Shown here piece by piece: positions 1 through 9,999 of a DNA stretch of 64,000 nucleotides (positions are counted from its first letter, which is position 1; each line of letters begins with the position of its first letter). The DNA is from Zingiber officinale. Its lineage: Eukaryota; Streptophyta; Magnoliopsida; Zingiberales; Zingiberaceae. The position numbers and the translations under genes were made by a program. The stretch is taken from contig NC_055989.1 in the NCBI RefSeq assembly GCF_018446385.1, forward strand, positions 138,163,004 to 138,227,003, written 5' to 3'. Under the pieces are notes generated by a model. That model was not told the DNA's origin, did no database searches, and worked only from the letters and a program-made list of their open reading frames with translations.

Positions 1-1503
1 GCCTGTTTAGGCTACCACATTTAAGTGAGGAAATATTGATTTTTTCCTTTTTATTTTTCTTTTCTTTTTCTTTATTTCTTTTTCCCCGTTTCCTCTACCG
101 TGCGCGCTTTCTTCTTCTCCCCGATCTTGCCCTAACCGCCCGGAGGGTTTTCTTCTCCTCCTCTCCTTTTATTTCTTCTCCTTTCTTCTCCGCCGCACAC
201 CATGATCTCGACGCCACCACTGTGCTTGACGCGCCGTCGCCGCCCTTTCTCGCGTCGTCTCGGTCGCCACAGCCGACGCCAGAGGAAGAGAGCAACGCCG
301 AGCCACCCTCTAGCGCCGAGCAGTGCCGCCGCGGTTTCCTCTGCCCTAGCCTCTCCACCTCCACACACCACTAAGAGCCTCCCTTTCTTCTCTTCTCCTC
401 TGTGTGTCGACGCCGACCCCCAACCGGCGTGCCCCAATTCTTGGCTGCGCCTTCTCCACCCGAATGCGCCGCCGCCGCACGAGACAGCGTCGGCGACACT
501 CGAGCCAACGCAACCGAGGACCCGACTCTAGCCTCTGCCCCGACTCCAGTGACGCCGTCCCTGTGCCCTAGTTCATCACCGTCGGCCCCTCTCCTAGCCT
601 CTAGCCACTATGTCCTAGCTTTGCTCTTTACTGTGGTTATGTTTTGTTGTTCCAGTAGCCACAGCAGTTGTGGATTGAGGTAAGGGAAGCTAGGTTGATG
701 TTAAATTGTAGTGGTGTATTGATATTTTGGTTGAGCCTCAATTTTTCTTGTGATTCGGGCAGTGTGGAGGGTTTCCAGCAACAGTTACTTTGTCCAGCAG
801 TAACTTTCCTTGGCTGTGAATTAACTGGAGCGGCTAAGATGTAAGGTAAGGGTTTGGTGTATGGATTGAGTTGACACGCTCTTGATACATGTTGTTTTAG
901 GTATGAATTGATACATATATAATTGGATTTGGATTTAGGTTAGTTTCTCGGGGATATGATTTAGCTAATTAATTTATATGTAATTAGCTAAATCCGTATA
1001 TCATGTTGTTACAGGACTGTGGTTCAAGATTGGGCGTCTCGACATCAGATTGGTTCGATTCGATCTATATCGGAGGCGGGTACCTCTTGACTTATCTTTT
1101 ATGATATTGTCATTTGGATATGTATAGTATTTTATAGCTATAAGCAATGATCATGTTTGCCTTTGGTATGTCACGGTTTGATACCCATAGCATGTTCTAT
1201 TTTTGTCGTTTGTTATGTATTCATGTTTATGTTTCGTGATTATTGCCATGAGTACCTTAGTTCCTAGAGTAAGTGACATACCATGCTTTACTGAGTTTAT
1301 GACTAGACTCTGGATTTTTATTATCTGACATATGTATCTATATTTTTATATCGTACCTGATCTGTGTACCTAAACTTTTTGCTTTGATCCATGTACATTG
1401 TTGGTACATATTTTATGGAGGTGGATATGTTCAGGACCTAGGTTGTTATACCATAGAGGACCTGTATACCCTAAATCTGTGGATTTGACTTACTTGTACT
1501 AGG

Positions 1504-1506
<3 letters not shown>

Positions 1507-1590
<84 letters not shown>
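1507..1590. repeat. Compound microsatellite (CA)27(TA)15
   Basis: Perfect CA dinucleotide tract at 1507-1560 running straight into a TA tract at 1561-1590, inside the Gypsy-like LTR. The ORFs crossing it on both strands are dinucleotide artefacts. Likely length-polymorphic. Confidence 0.97.
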
Positions 1591-1594
<4 letters not shown>

Positions 1595-1702
1595 GATTTG
1601 GTTCAGGATATTGTCATGCTTAGTTTCATGCCCCATTCGCATGATTGCATGCTGCGTGATAGACTGTTCCATTATTATAGAGCATATCGCCAGTTTCATC
1701 AC

Positions 1703-1828
1703 TGTTCGGTGCTCCGTTGGTCCGCTCATAGGTAGCGTGACGCAGCGTGGTAGCACGTCAGTTTTGCTCTGTTCGGTGCTCCGTTGGTCCACTCATCGGT
1801 AGTGTGACGCAGCGTGGTAGCACGTCAG
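1703..1828. repeat. Two-copy ~67-bp tandem duplication in the LTR
   Basis: The block starting TGTTCGGTGCTCCGTTGGTC occurs at 1703 and again at 1770. Both copies run through GTAGCACGTCAG with a few substitutions (for example TCATAGG versus TCATCGG). It lies within the Gypsy-like LTR and has no coding sense. Confidence 0.85.
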
Positions 1829-2829
1829 GGATCCCTCCCCGTCATGATGTACCGAGAGATGAGAGCATTGCGCTCCCCCATTTATGATTTGGGGTAGGAG
1901 TATGTGTGTACTCCGACAACATCCCGTCCATTCGGTCACTCATCAGGAGCAGTGATGTCAGAGTGCACGGTTGTCACAACTCTACCACTCAGTCTCACCA
2001 TTGTGTGTGAGATAACTGACTGGCGTCAGGGGTGACCATGTCATTGACATCATATGCATTTATTGCATTTATTTGCTTGTGTTTGCTGTACTTATATGCT
2101 GCATTTTGGTGGATGCATTTGTTTGACATGCATACAGGAGGCATATTGTGTATCTGGTTTGACGACCCTTTTGTTCTGGATAGGAGTTCCTGGTGAGTAC
2201 AGCTTCCTTAGTTACCTTTCAGTTTTGCATATTTCCTATATATGATTAGGAAGCTGTATTTCCATGTTTATTGCTATTAGATATTTCTTACTAGGCATGT
2301 CTATTGGTATTCGCTGAGTTGTTGAACTCACCCTCGTGGACACTATCTTTTTCAGGTACCAGGTTGGTTATGATGTCGCTTGGAGTATCCTGTCTGCTGG
2401 TCCCCACGTCACCTCAGACGATCTATCGATTTCATCTATGTTTTGTTTGTTTTATGTGTCAGTGTGTTTAGTTTGTGCTCCGATTTTGTTTCCAGAGTGA
2501 TAAGTTGTTATGTGGTATTTTGTATTATTGTTGGTTGTGTAAGCCTAGCCGGCTAGCAGTTTTGTGTTTGGTTTGTATTTGGTTTCTGTCATTTTTCGTT
2601 GTGTTTTGGTTTTGGTACAGCCGAGTGGGCTGCTTTACATATAACTGCGTGGTTGTGTTTTTATTGTATCAGCCGAGTAGGTTGTATCATATAACTGCGT
2701 GGTTGTGTGTATATTCCAGCCGCCTGTGGCTGATGTATATTGTACATGTAGAAATGATTCAGATTGTCAGCCGTACAGGGGAGGTGCTGCCGAAATTTCT
2801 TTGGACAGGGACTCCCCCGGGGCGTGACA

Positions 2830-3320
2830 AGTCTACTCAAGGAAGAGGTTGGAGTTGGGTTTGAGTGACCTTAACTCTAGACGATCAGAGCATCACCCAA
2901 AGAAGAGCAAGTAAAAGTTAACCAGTTTTGAAGGTTGATTGTTCAAGATGGCTAGTGGAAGGCACCCTTAAGGTGATGGAAGGTGCCCTTGTGCCTTTTC
3001 ACGGAAGGCGCTCTCAAGATGATGGAAAGCGCCCTCGCACCTTTTCATGGGAGGAGCCCTCAACTTGGTTGGAGGCGCCTCCAGTAGTCATTAAGCTACC
3101 GTTGGAGAGGATAAAACTCCATCATATTGAGAATAAACTCTATCCTCTTAGAGGCATCCTGGACCTCTTTGAAGGTGCCTCTAAGTGACGAAAACTAATA
3201 TTGTGTCCTTGATTAGTTAAAATAACTAGAGATTTTTCTAGCTTATTTTCAGGGCTATTCTAACCCCCCCCCTCCTCCTCTAGCACGCCACACCTGGATC
3301 TACAGGAACATACCTTTTGG
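2830..3320. repeat. Probable LTR fragment with GGCGCC-rich internal repeats
   Basis: At 2950-3090 there are about three imperfect ~60-bp units built on GGAAGGCGC..CTCAAGATGATGGAA. A poly-C/pyrimidine stretch at 3266-3281 precedes TCTAGCACGCC. The tail resembles the 3' end of the Copia-like LTR at 7565-8499 (pyrimidine run, CTCTAG, then ..ACA). I read it as LTR debris. The 86-residue ORF at 2928-3188 crosses these repeats and is not a convincing gene. Confidence 0.4.
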
Positions 3321-4620
3321 AAATGGAGAAATGTTATAAGAAAAGAGTAGCAAACTCATCAAAGGAGGAGATATATCCCAATTTTAATGTACTAAATCAT
3401 TGTTGTGTTGGCCCAAATAAGGTAGTCAAGAAGACGTGGCACTTGACCCCTTTGGTGTCTTGATATACGATCATATTCTCGGAACAACACAGATGATCCT
3501 CTAGATATGAAGAACCATTATATTCTGCCACATGCGAGGTACGAAAATGATGAGGTAGATCTTCTTGTAAGATCTCCTCCGAAAAGGGATCTACCGAGCA
3601 ATTATTCTCTTGGAGAAGGAAACACAAACCGGATCTTCCTCCAGCAAATTATTGGTAGAATGAGACATCATGGGTGACGGATAACATGCGCATCAATGAT
3701 CAGCCTCTTATCGGGTCAATACGTAGAAGTAATCCCTCTAGAAATATGAGAGACAGGAGTGATTACGGGTGTTTTTTCAGCGAGTAGCGCTTCTCTCCCC
3801 TTAGATGGGAAGAGATCCCCATCTGGTCATCGAACTCGTCTAAGATGGCTGTCACCAATCGAGAGATCTTCTTATGTAGTTTAGCATCCTGACTACTTTC
3901 GTTGAGGTTATGCAGAGAAGGTTGTGAAGATCCAACCTAGTACTCTGGCTGGTCTCCTATCGTTGCTTTGCCAAATCGAGTTATAGTAGCTTTTTGTAGG
4001 AATTTCACATAGACAATGCCAATTTGATGGCTCCTTTTTCTATTTGCTCGACCTCCTCCTTCTATGCAAGCCTTCCTCTATCGCAGGGATGATCAAATAT
4101 AAAACAATGACATGGGTTAAAGTCTGGTCGACTCCTTCGGCACGACCCCTCCTATGCGGCTCCTAGGCGCGACCACTCTAGTGCGGCCCCTCCGATACTC
4201 AAGTCAGTGATTGATCAGAAAAGATAAGGAAAACAGTAATAGAAGGACTTGAAGAAGGAGTTGCCTCCATAGTTTAGAAGAAGAAGAAGACCCTCCTACC
4301 TAAGAGTTATCGTCCAAAGTGTTTATATAGCAGTCAGAAAAAGAATCTCCATGTCACTTCACCTCGTGTCTTTCCACTTCTTCCTGCCTAAGTCAGTAAA
4401 GACGCGGCTCTAGTGGTTCATTATTGTGCGCTCAATCTGCAATGACTACGTAAGATGAATGAGATTTTGAGGAGACTGTCTCTGATAACCTACAATCATC
4501 CACCATTCACTAATTGCCACATACTCTGAAGAAGGGATCAAGGGAATCGTCTCTGATATCTCTCCATTCAATTATCATCATGTATAAGCAATCAAAGGCT
4601 TGATGATGAAATACTTGCTT
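3321..4620. other. Unassigned intergenic DNA, probably old repeat
   Basis: No ORF above ~76 codons, no recognisable domain and no terminal repeats. Purine/pyrimidine-biased text around 4240-4330 (GAAGAAGAAGAAGAC, then a TTTATATAG motif) is compatible with decayed LTR sequence, but nothing confirms it. Confidence 0.4.
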
Positions 4621-4621
4621 A

Positions 4622-5045
4622 ATCATATTGCTCTGTAGAACACTGAGTTATTGCTCGGTAATCATCTGTAGGTTGCTCTGTGAAACACTAAGTTATTACT
4701 CGGCAATCATCTATACGATTGCTTTGCGGAACACTGAGTTATTGCTCAGTAATCATATGTAGAATTACTCTGCGGAACTTTGAGTAATATTGTTCTACAT
4801 AACACTAAGTTATTGCTCGTTAATCAAATGTAGGATTGCTTTGTGAAACTTTGAGTTATATTACTTTGCCGGCTTCCACTAGATTGTTCTATAGAATTTA
4901 AGTATTATTGCTCTGCAGGCTTTGAGTTATTGTTCGACAATCATCTGTAGGATTGCTCTGTGGAACTTTGAGCAATATTGCTATGTGGGCTTCCACCAGA
5001 TTGTTCTACAGACTTTAAGTAATATTGCTCTACAGGCTCTGAGAA
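4622..5045. repeat. Degenerate ~52-bp tandem repeat
   Basis: Repeated units of the form ATTGCTCTG.GGAACACTGAGTTATTGCTC followed by GGTAATCATCTGTAGG. Clear units start near 4627, 4672 and 4723, and more diverged ones continue to about 5045, some carrying a CTTCCACTAGATTGTTCTA variant. No coding potential is seen; it looks like a minisatellite lying downstream of the COQ5 pseudogene. Confidence 0.75.
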
Positions 5046-5292
5046 TATTACCCGACAAACCTTATTCATCTTCTAAATAAGGGAATTCAACTATATTGCT
5101 TGGGCTTTAAGTAATATTGCCTTGGAGAGTCCCTTACACCCTTGGGATAAATCCGACTGCTATCAGATGTCACTCCTTTAAGTTAGACTGAAGAGCAAAG
5201 TCGAATGAAGTTTGATCAAGTGCATGGGAAGAAAAGAAAAACCTGGCAACCATCACTTATATTGAGTGCCAAATGTAACTTCAAAAACACAC

Positions 5293-6341
5293 CTATAGGC
5301 TTTTGCAAGAGCTTTCTCAATGTGTGTTACATTTCTAATACCAAACTCGATCGTGTAACCATCCATTGACCCATCCTCAAAACTCAATGCTTTTGCATTT
5401 CCTTCCACCCAATGCAGATAGTTGTTTTCTGTATATCCTACATAGCGAAAATAGATATGTGGTAAAAAAAGAAACAGAAACAAAGTAGTTTATAAAACAA
5501 GCTCCATTAGTCCAATGACATGGTATACGTACGTCTAAGGTAGCACTCTTCTTGCCAATATTCAACATTTTTGGGTTAATGTCACATATAAAGATTTGTG
5601 TTTGTCCTTCTGTTTCAGCAAAACTATCATGCATGGCATTATGACTGACACTTCCAATGCCATCCGACACGTGAAAAGCTGTATACCCTGCGTAAGAAGC
5701 AATAAGCATACTATGCCATACAATTTTTCATGCCAAATAAAGAATAGTTGAGATATACAGTTTAGATCAACATACATTAGTTAGGATGAAAAAATGACAA
5801 TGTGGAATAACTGAAGAAAAGGAAAAGAAAAAAGGACTCCTACTTAAGAAGGCATGCATATCCTAAAATTAAGACAAATATAAATCTATATAAAAAATTA
5901 CAGTCATTGTTCAAGAACAATCTTTGCTTTAGTACTTCCATTGCTTCAGTGGTAGGAAAGGCTCAAGAGCTCATGGTGGTGGTGTTTGTTAGTCATAAAG
6001 AATAGTTCCTTATTCTCTGCTCTAGTTGAATGCATTTATGTTGGTAACACCAGCAATTACCTGTGCCACCAGCTACATCAAGATTCAAGATGATGCATCC
6101 CAGGAAAAGGACCCAACTTTGAAATCAATCTTAATTTTCCTCAAAAGAATGCATTGCATAGTTAAGAAGAATCTAATTGCAGGATCATAAATCAATGAAA
6201 AGTTATTCAAAGACCCCAACCTATCTTTCCACAATCCCACCCTCATCAAATCATTCATCAGATCATAATAATTAGAAGCCACACTATTAAAGGCATTGCC
6301 GACCAATTTTCTTTTTTCTTCTTCGTTGACTTCTGTAAATC
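5293..6341 (-). pseudogene. COQ5: Partial, frameshifted copy of COQ5 methyltransferase gene
   Basis: Four exon-equivalents match exons 5, 4, 3 and 2 of the intact gene at 56397-60992: 5293-5437, 5533-5687, 6061-6129 and 6215-6341. Readable family segments include [39 protein letters not shown] and [12 protein letters not shown]. Lesions visible against the intact copy are: a 7-bp insertion in exon 3, inside the SAM-binding motif I region, that shifts the frame and creates a TGA; a 1-bp loss at the end of exon 4 that breaks phase into exon 5; and a 9-bp deletion plus a 3-bp insertion in exon 2. Exon 1 and exons 6-8 are absent. Homology to the other locus continues upstream to about 7530, where a Copia-like LTR begins. 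It is non-functional as a methyltransferase. Confidence 0.93.
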
Positions 6342-7002
6342 CTACATTAGATACCACATTATTAATAAATAATAAAAAATTCATAAGGTCATATTCATTA
6401 AAAAAAATATAAGTTATTTGTGTTGACAAATATGATTAGTGGGGAAATTATAAAATTATGTATCTTTGAAATATGATACTTCTGAAATGATTTCTTCTTG
6501 TTTCCACGGGCATGTGCCTTGGTAATTTTTTATCTTTCCAAGAAATGTAGATGATGCATGAATTATTTATTTATTCCTTCCATCTTGAAAGAATAAATTC
6601 TTGCAAGTTGGATGAATTTAGACTTGGTGATGCTTAAAATTTCGAACAAATCCTATACACGAAGAGGTGGATATTGGAAGAAGCTTTAATGCCTTTAAGT
6701 ATGAAAAATGAAGCAATTTATTGAAAAATGCTTACTAACATCAATGTAGATATCAGTACTATGATTCATTTCTTTCAGTTTGTTTCCTATAGTTGTGGAT
6801 AGAATGCCTCCTTAAATATCACATGAACTTGATTGTGTTAGTTTGATAAGATGGTGATGCATTTCTTTTGTAGTTGTGACATAAAAGTACTATAATCAGA
6901 ATATGGACAAGGCAATAGTTGCTAGCAATAGTTGTTGCTAATATGCACATGAAAACATCTCAACTGATCAACATTACAATGGATCATGTTTAAGCAATCA
7001 TG

Positions 7003-7412
7003 TCAAGTCCCTTCGGATGGGTTTAGTGGCTAGCGCATGAGGTGTTGTCACAATGAGATCTGGGGTTCAAATCTCGGCAAAGTCTAGGTAAATACCTCCC
7101 TTATGTGCTAGTCACTATTCCAAAGGCTAGTAGCCGTCCGTGATTTACCTCCTCCGTGTTGACCTTGGGACGAGTTGGCGGGGGCGCTGGGGGCGAGCGT
7201 ATTCGCCTTTTGCCACAATGTTTAAGCAGTCATGTCGCTAGGACGAGCGTATTCACCTTTTTGCCACCATGTTTAAGCAATCATGTGACCTCCTTTATGC
7301 AAAGGGTCGCTGCACTAGGACAAATGCCCCTTGTGATTTACCCCCCCCTTTCTAGAGAGTGTGGGGTCGTCCTAGAGGGGCGACTAAGATGACAATTTCA
7401 CCTTTTACTCCA
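7003..7412 (+). mobile_element. tRNA-derived SINE cluster with repeated target-site duplications
   Basis: A tRNA-like head at 7010-7080 has an A-box-like TTTAGTGGCTAGCGCATGAG and a B box GGGTTCAAATC. It matches the SINE at 55092-55310 through GGTAAATACCTCCCTTATG and the shared tail. The 17-bp target sequence ATGTTTAAGCAATCATG flanks it at 6986-7002 and 7413-7429, and also recurs inside at 7218-7234 (one mismatch) and 7269-7285. The cluster is therefore one near-complete SINE plus two tail-only units, each bounded by the target repeat. The paralogous locus at about 59500 has a single target copy and no SINE, an empty-site control. No ORF here is real. Confidence 0.88.
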
Positions 7413-7564
7413 ATGTTTAAGCAATCATGAAGACAAGTGGAATAGATGATAGAATTAATTCATCTCGCTAAATAAATCTGCATACTTCTTGACAAACTTT
7501 GATGCATCAGGCTTAGCAAATAAGGAACACATAAGAATAAGCCCATAGATTGATTGGTAGCAAA

Positions 7565-8499
7565 TGTAAGTACCCTAAGATAGTTTTGATGTGATCAACC
7601 AAGTCAGGTTAGGTCTTGTTAGTTTTTAACCCCTGCGTTTAAGTGTGCAGGAACTTAGGAGCATAGGAAGTTGAGCGAAAGATACGGCTAGAGAGAAGGA
7701 CATCACGAGAAAGAGCCGACGGACTCGGTGCGTCTGAGGGACGAGGTGCTACGAAAGAGTACGCGGCGCGGACGAGAAGAAGATGCACGATGTTTTCGAG
7801 GGACAAGCCGGAGCGAAAGTTTGCTCGAGAAGGCCGAAAGTTGGGTTCAAGTGAGTTCTATTCCGGATGATCGAAATCACCCAAGCGAGTGGAACCGGAG
7901 CGGAAGACCTGGACCAATGCGAGAGGAACTAGAGCAGAAGACCGGGACTGAAAAGTCAGCAAGAGGTTGACTTTTTGGTTCGGACACCCGAACCCCCGGG
8001 ACAACCCGGGGGCACCCCGGCTCGGCGGCGTCGCAGATAGAAGTTCAACCCATTTAGGGCGCCTGGACCAAAAAAACCTATCGAAACTTGACGTGGTGTG
8101 ATACATTGCGAAGAGGATCAAATTCTATCCACGTACAAGCACCTGGACCCCTTCTAGGAGCCCCGATTAGGGCTATAAATACAACCTTGATCCTAGTAGC
8201 TAGATAGAACACTTGTAATCAATTATCTTTCTGTTTAGCTTTGTAGTTTGAGTGCTTCAACTGCTGTAAGAGGTTTCTTCGCCTAAAGAAAACTGTTAAT
8301 GAGCTTTACTTACCTTGGATTAATAATCTCCCCAGTTGTAACCAAATAAATTATCTGCCTCTTTCTTTCTTTACTTAAGTCTCTTTTTATACAAGTGATT
8401 GTTTTAATAAAGCTGTAAGTTTGTGAAAGGTGTTTGTTCTTTGATTTCAGGCTATTTACCCCCTCCCTCCCCCTCTAGTCGGCCGCCAAGGGACCAACA
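7565..8499 (+). mobile_element. 5' LTR of outer Copia-like retrotransposon
   Basis: Starts TGTAAGTACC at 7565 and ends GGACCAACA at 8499, immediately followed by a tRNA-Met primer-binding site, which fixes it as a 5' LTR in plus orientation. A TATA box (CTATAAATA, about 8173-8181) lies about 30 bp before the likely transcription start. The 3' LTR is not in the window: sequence beyond the gag remnant at 42525-42647 has been replaced by a truncated Gypsy LTR. Confidence 0.85.
8173..8181 (+). promoter_or_regulatory. TATA box of the outer Copia-like LTR
   Basis: CTATAAATA in the LTR about 325 bp before its end, in the right place for the U3/R promoter of the retrotransposon. Called from motif and position only. 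Confidence 0.6.
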
Positions 8500-8501
8500 A
8501 G

Positions 8502-8514
8502 TGGTATCAAAGCC
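8502..8514 (+). other. Primer-binding site (initiator tRNA-Met)
   Basis: TGGTATCAAAGCC starts two bases after the LTR end. It matches the 3' end complement of plant initiator tRNA-Met (TGGTATCAGAGCC) with one change. Confidence 0.88.
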
Positions 8515-8553
8515 TAACCACTTCAGGAGAACAAACCGCCGATCGAAGCAAAG

Positions 8554-9050
8554 ATGATGGTCGAACCAAACATCTACCCACCGAAGTTCGGGGGGGGGGG
8601 GATTCACTAACTGGAAGAAAAAGATAGAGGTATTCTTTAAAACATATTTGATTTACTATTAATTATGAAATTTGGTTTTGTAGCACTAAAGGGCAAAGAA
8701 GAATACTAATGGACAAAGAAAGAGCAAGCCGACTTCGTGGCAAACGACAAAGCAGAATTTCATCTGCTTACGTTTTACCACCACAAGAAGTCAACCAGAT
8801 CAGAGCCTAGGAGTCAGCCAAGGAGCTCTGGGAGAAATTCTTGGAATTACACGAAGGGACCTCGGAGGCAAAACTCGCAAGATGGGATCTGCTCAGGAAC
8901 CAGATTAGCAAACTCAAATTAGAAGAAGGCGAAATCGTTGTACACTTTCACTTAAGAATAAAGGAAATCATCACCAGATTCACGAATCTTAGAGGAAAGG
9001 TAAGTAACCGAGATTCGCTAAGGTACGCACTTAATGCATTTCCTATACTA
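8554..9050 (+). pseudogene. Copia-like gag, 5' part, cut by CACTA-1
   Basis: Begins at tandem ATG codons (8554/8557) with MMVEPNIYPPKFGG, then TNWKKKIEVFFKTYLIYY. A run of 12 G at 8590-8601 falls in the glycine stretch and disturbs the frame. An open stretch at 8841-9050 encodes ARWDLLRNQISKLKLEEGEI and FHLRIKEIITRFTNLRGKVS, typical of a UBN2-type gag helical domain. It stops abruptly at the CACTA-1 left end (9051); the continuation is at 42525. Several frameshifts and stops make it non-functional. Confidence 0.75.
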
Positions 9051-9290
9051 TGTGAAAAATGACTTTTTACTTCGCCACAATTTACTTCGTCAATTTAAAT
9101 ATACGAAGTAAAAGTGTATAAGCAACTTCGCTGAAAAAATCGACGAAGTATATACAAATATAGACTTCGCAGATTTAAAAACACGGGCTTCGCTTTAAAC
9201 TGAAATAAGCTATTACTTCGGAAAGTTGTTAAATACCGAAGTAGTAACGTCGTGAATACAATTTTTAGTGTTTACTCCGAAGTAATAGTA
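9051..9290. repeat. CACTA-1 left terminus and subterminal repeats
   Basis: Within 240 bp the hexamer ACTTCG or its complement CGAAGT occurs about ten times in both orientations (for example near 9069, 9084 and 9103). Dense short subterminal repeats of this kind are the transposase-binding regions of CACTA elements. One or two copies survive at the right end (42476-42506). Confidence 0.85.
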
Positions 9291-9299
9291 CAAGAGTTA

Positions 9300-9994
9300 A
9301 CTTTTATTTTGAGACCACTTTTATTTCCCCCCACTTTTTCGTTTTCTTGGGTTAGGGCTTCCCTCTGCCGAAATTGAGTTGTTGGACCTCCTCTTCCTTC
9401 CCCTTCATTTCAATCCTCTCTGTTCCCCCTCGTTAGGGCTTCCGATTTGGAGTCTTAGGCAACAGAGACGAAGGTTTCCTCGTTAGGGCTTCCGAAATAA
9501 GGTTTGGCAACTTGAACTTTCTTACGCAGGGTTTAGGTTGCAAGTGTTTGAGATATACCGTATGTTTTCAATTTGACAGAGCTAGTGGAAGGCTGAGGTC
9601 CAGGTTTCTTTCCTTTGATTTCTTTTTCTTATTCTTCTTCTTTTTCTCCTCCTTTATTTTGCAAAATCATGTTTTAGACGGTCTCCAATTTGTTGTAGGT
9701 TTGGTGCTATTCTTCCAAAAAAGACAAGTGTTTGGAATTTTTTTTTGCTTTTTTTTTCAGTCTCTATGTTTACGAGGTCATTACCTAAAGGGTTGATTCA
9801 TGATACTTTCTTGGAGTAGATACTTCTGTTTTCGGTTGTTCTTTATTTGGTTTGTTGTTGTGGATCGTGTATTATGGGATTGATTTCTGTTGTGAAAGTT
9901 TATACCAATTAAAATTGTTGGTTTTTGATGTAGAAGAATGCATTTCAGCTGCACAAATATAGATTTTTATTAAGCACTGACAATACTTCATGAG
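9300..9994 (+). promoter_or_regulatory. CACTA-1 5' leader and probable intron
   Basis: The motif GTTAGGGCTTCC recurs three times (about 9350, 9433 and 9483) in a pyrimidine-rich stretch that looks like a plant 5' untranslated leader, followed by T-rich sequence. The TNP2 coding sequence begins far downstream at 20108, so this would be leader exon plus intron, into which Copia-1 later inserted. The 94-residue ORF at 9512-9796 is not a recognisable protein. Confidence 0.5.
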
Positions 9995-9999
9995 ATTTA

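Larger units (their letters stand above)
1..2829 (+). mobile_element. Gypsy-like LTR (solo or 3' LTR), left end outside the window
   Basis: Long non-coding stretch whose end, GGGGCGTGACA at 2819-2829, is the usual 3' terminus of large plant Del/Tekay-type Gypsy LTRs. A pyrimidine- and GC-rich leader at about 36-600 gives several overlapping short ORFs that I do not regard as genes. The block also carries the microsatellite at 1507-1590 and a duplicated block at 1703-1828. No primer-binding site follows 2829, which argues for a 3' LTR or a solo LTR. No partner LTR is in the window, so the family call is by style only. The start of the LTR is not visible. Confidence 0.55.

Noticed and set aside
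36-683. Cluster of overlapping ORFs on both strands, Pro/Ser/Arg-rich
   Set aside because: They arise from a pyrimidine- and GC-rich LTR leader; several frames are open at once, with no domain and no splice context.
1499-1802. ORFs of 97 and 70 codons over the CA/TA tract
   Set aside because: Translation of a dinucleotide repeat plus LTR sequence, not a protein.
2928-3188. 86-codon ORF as a gene
   Set aside because: Spans imperfect GGCGCC-rich repeats in LTR-like debris; no domain.
7010-7080. A functional tRNA gene
   Set aside because: A and B boxes are present but the cloverleaf is not, and a second dispersed copy with target duplications shows it is a SINE.
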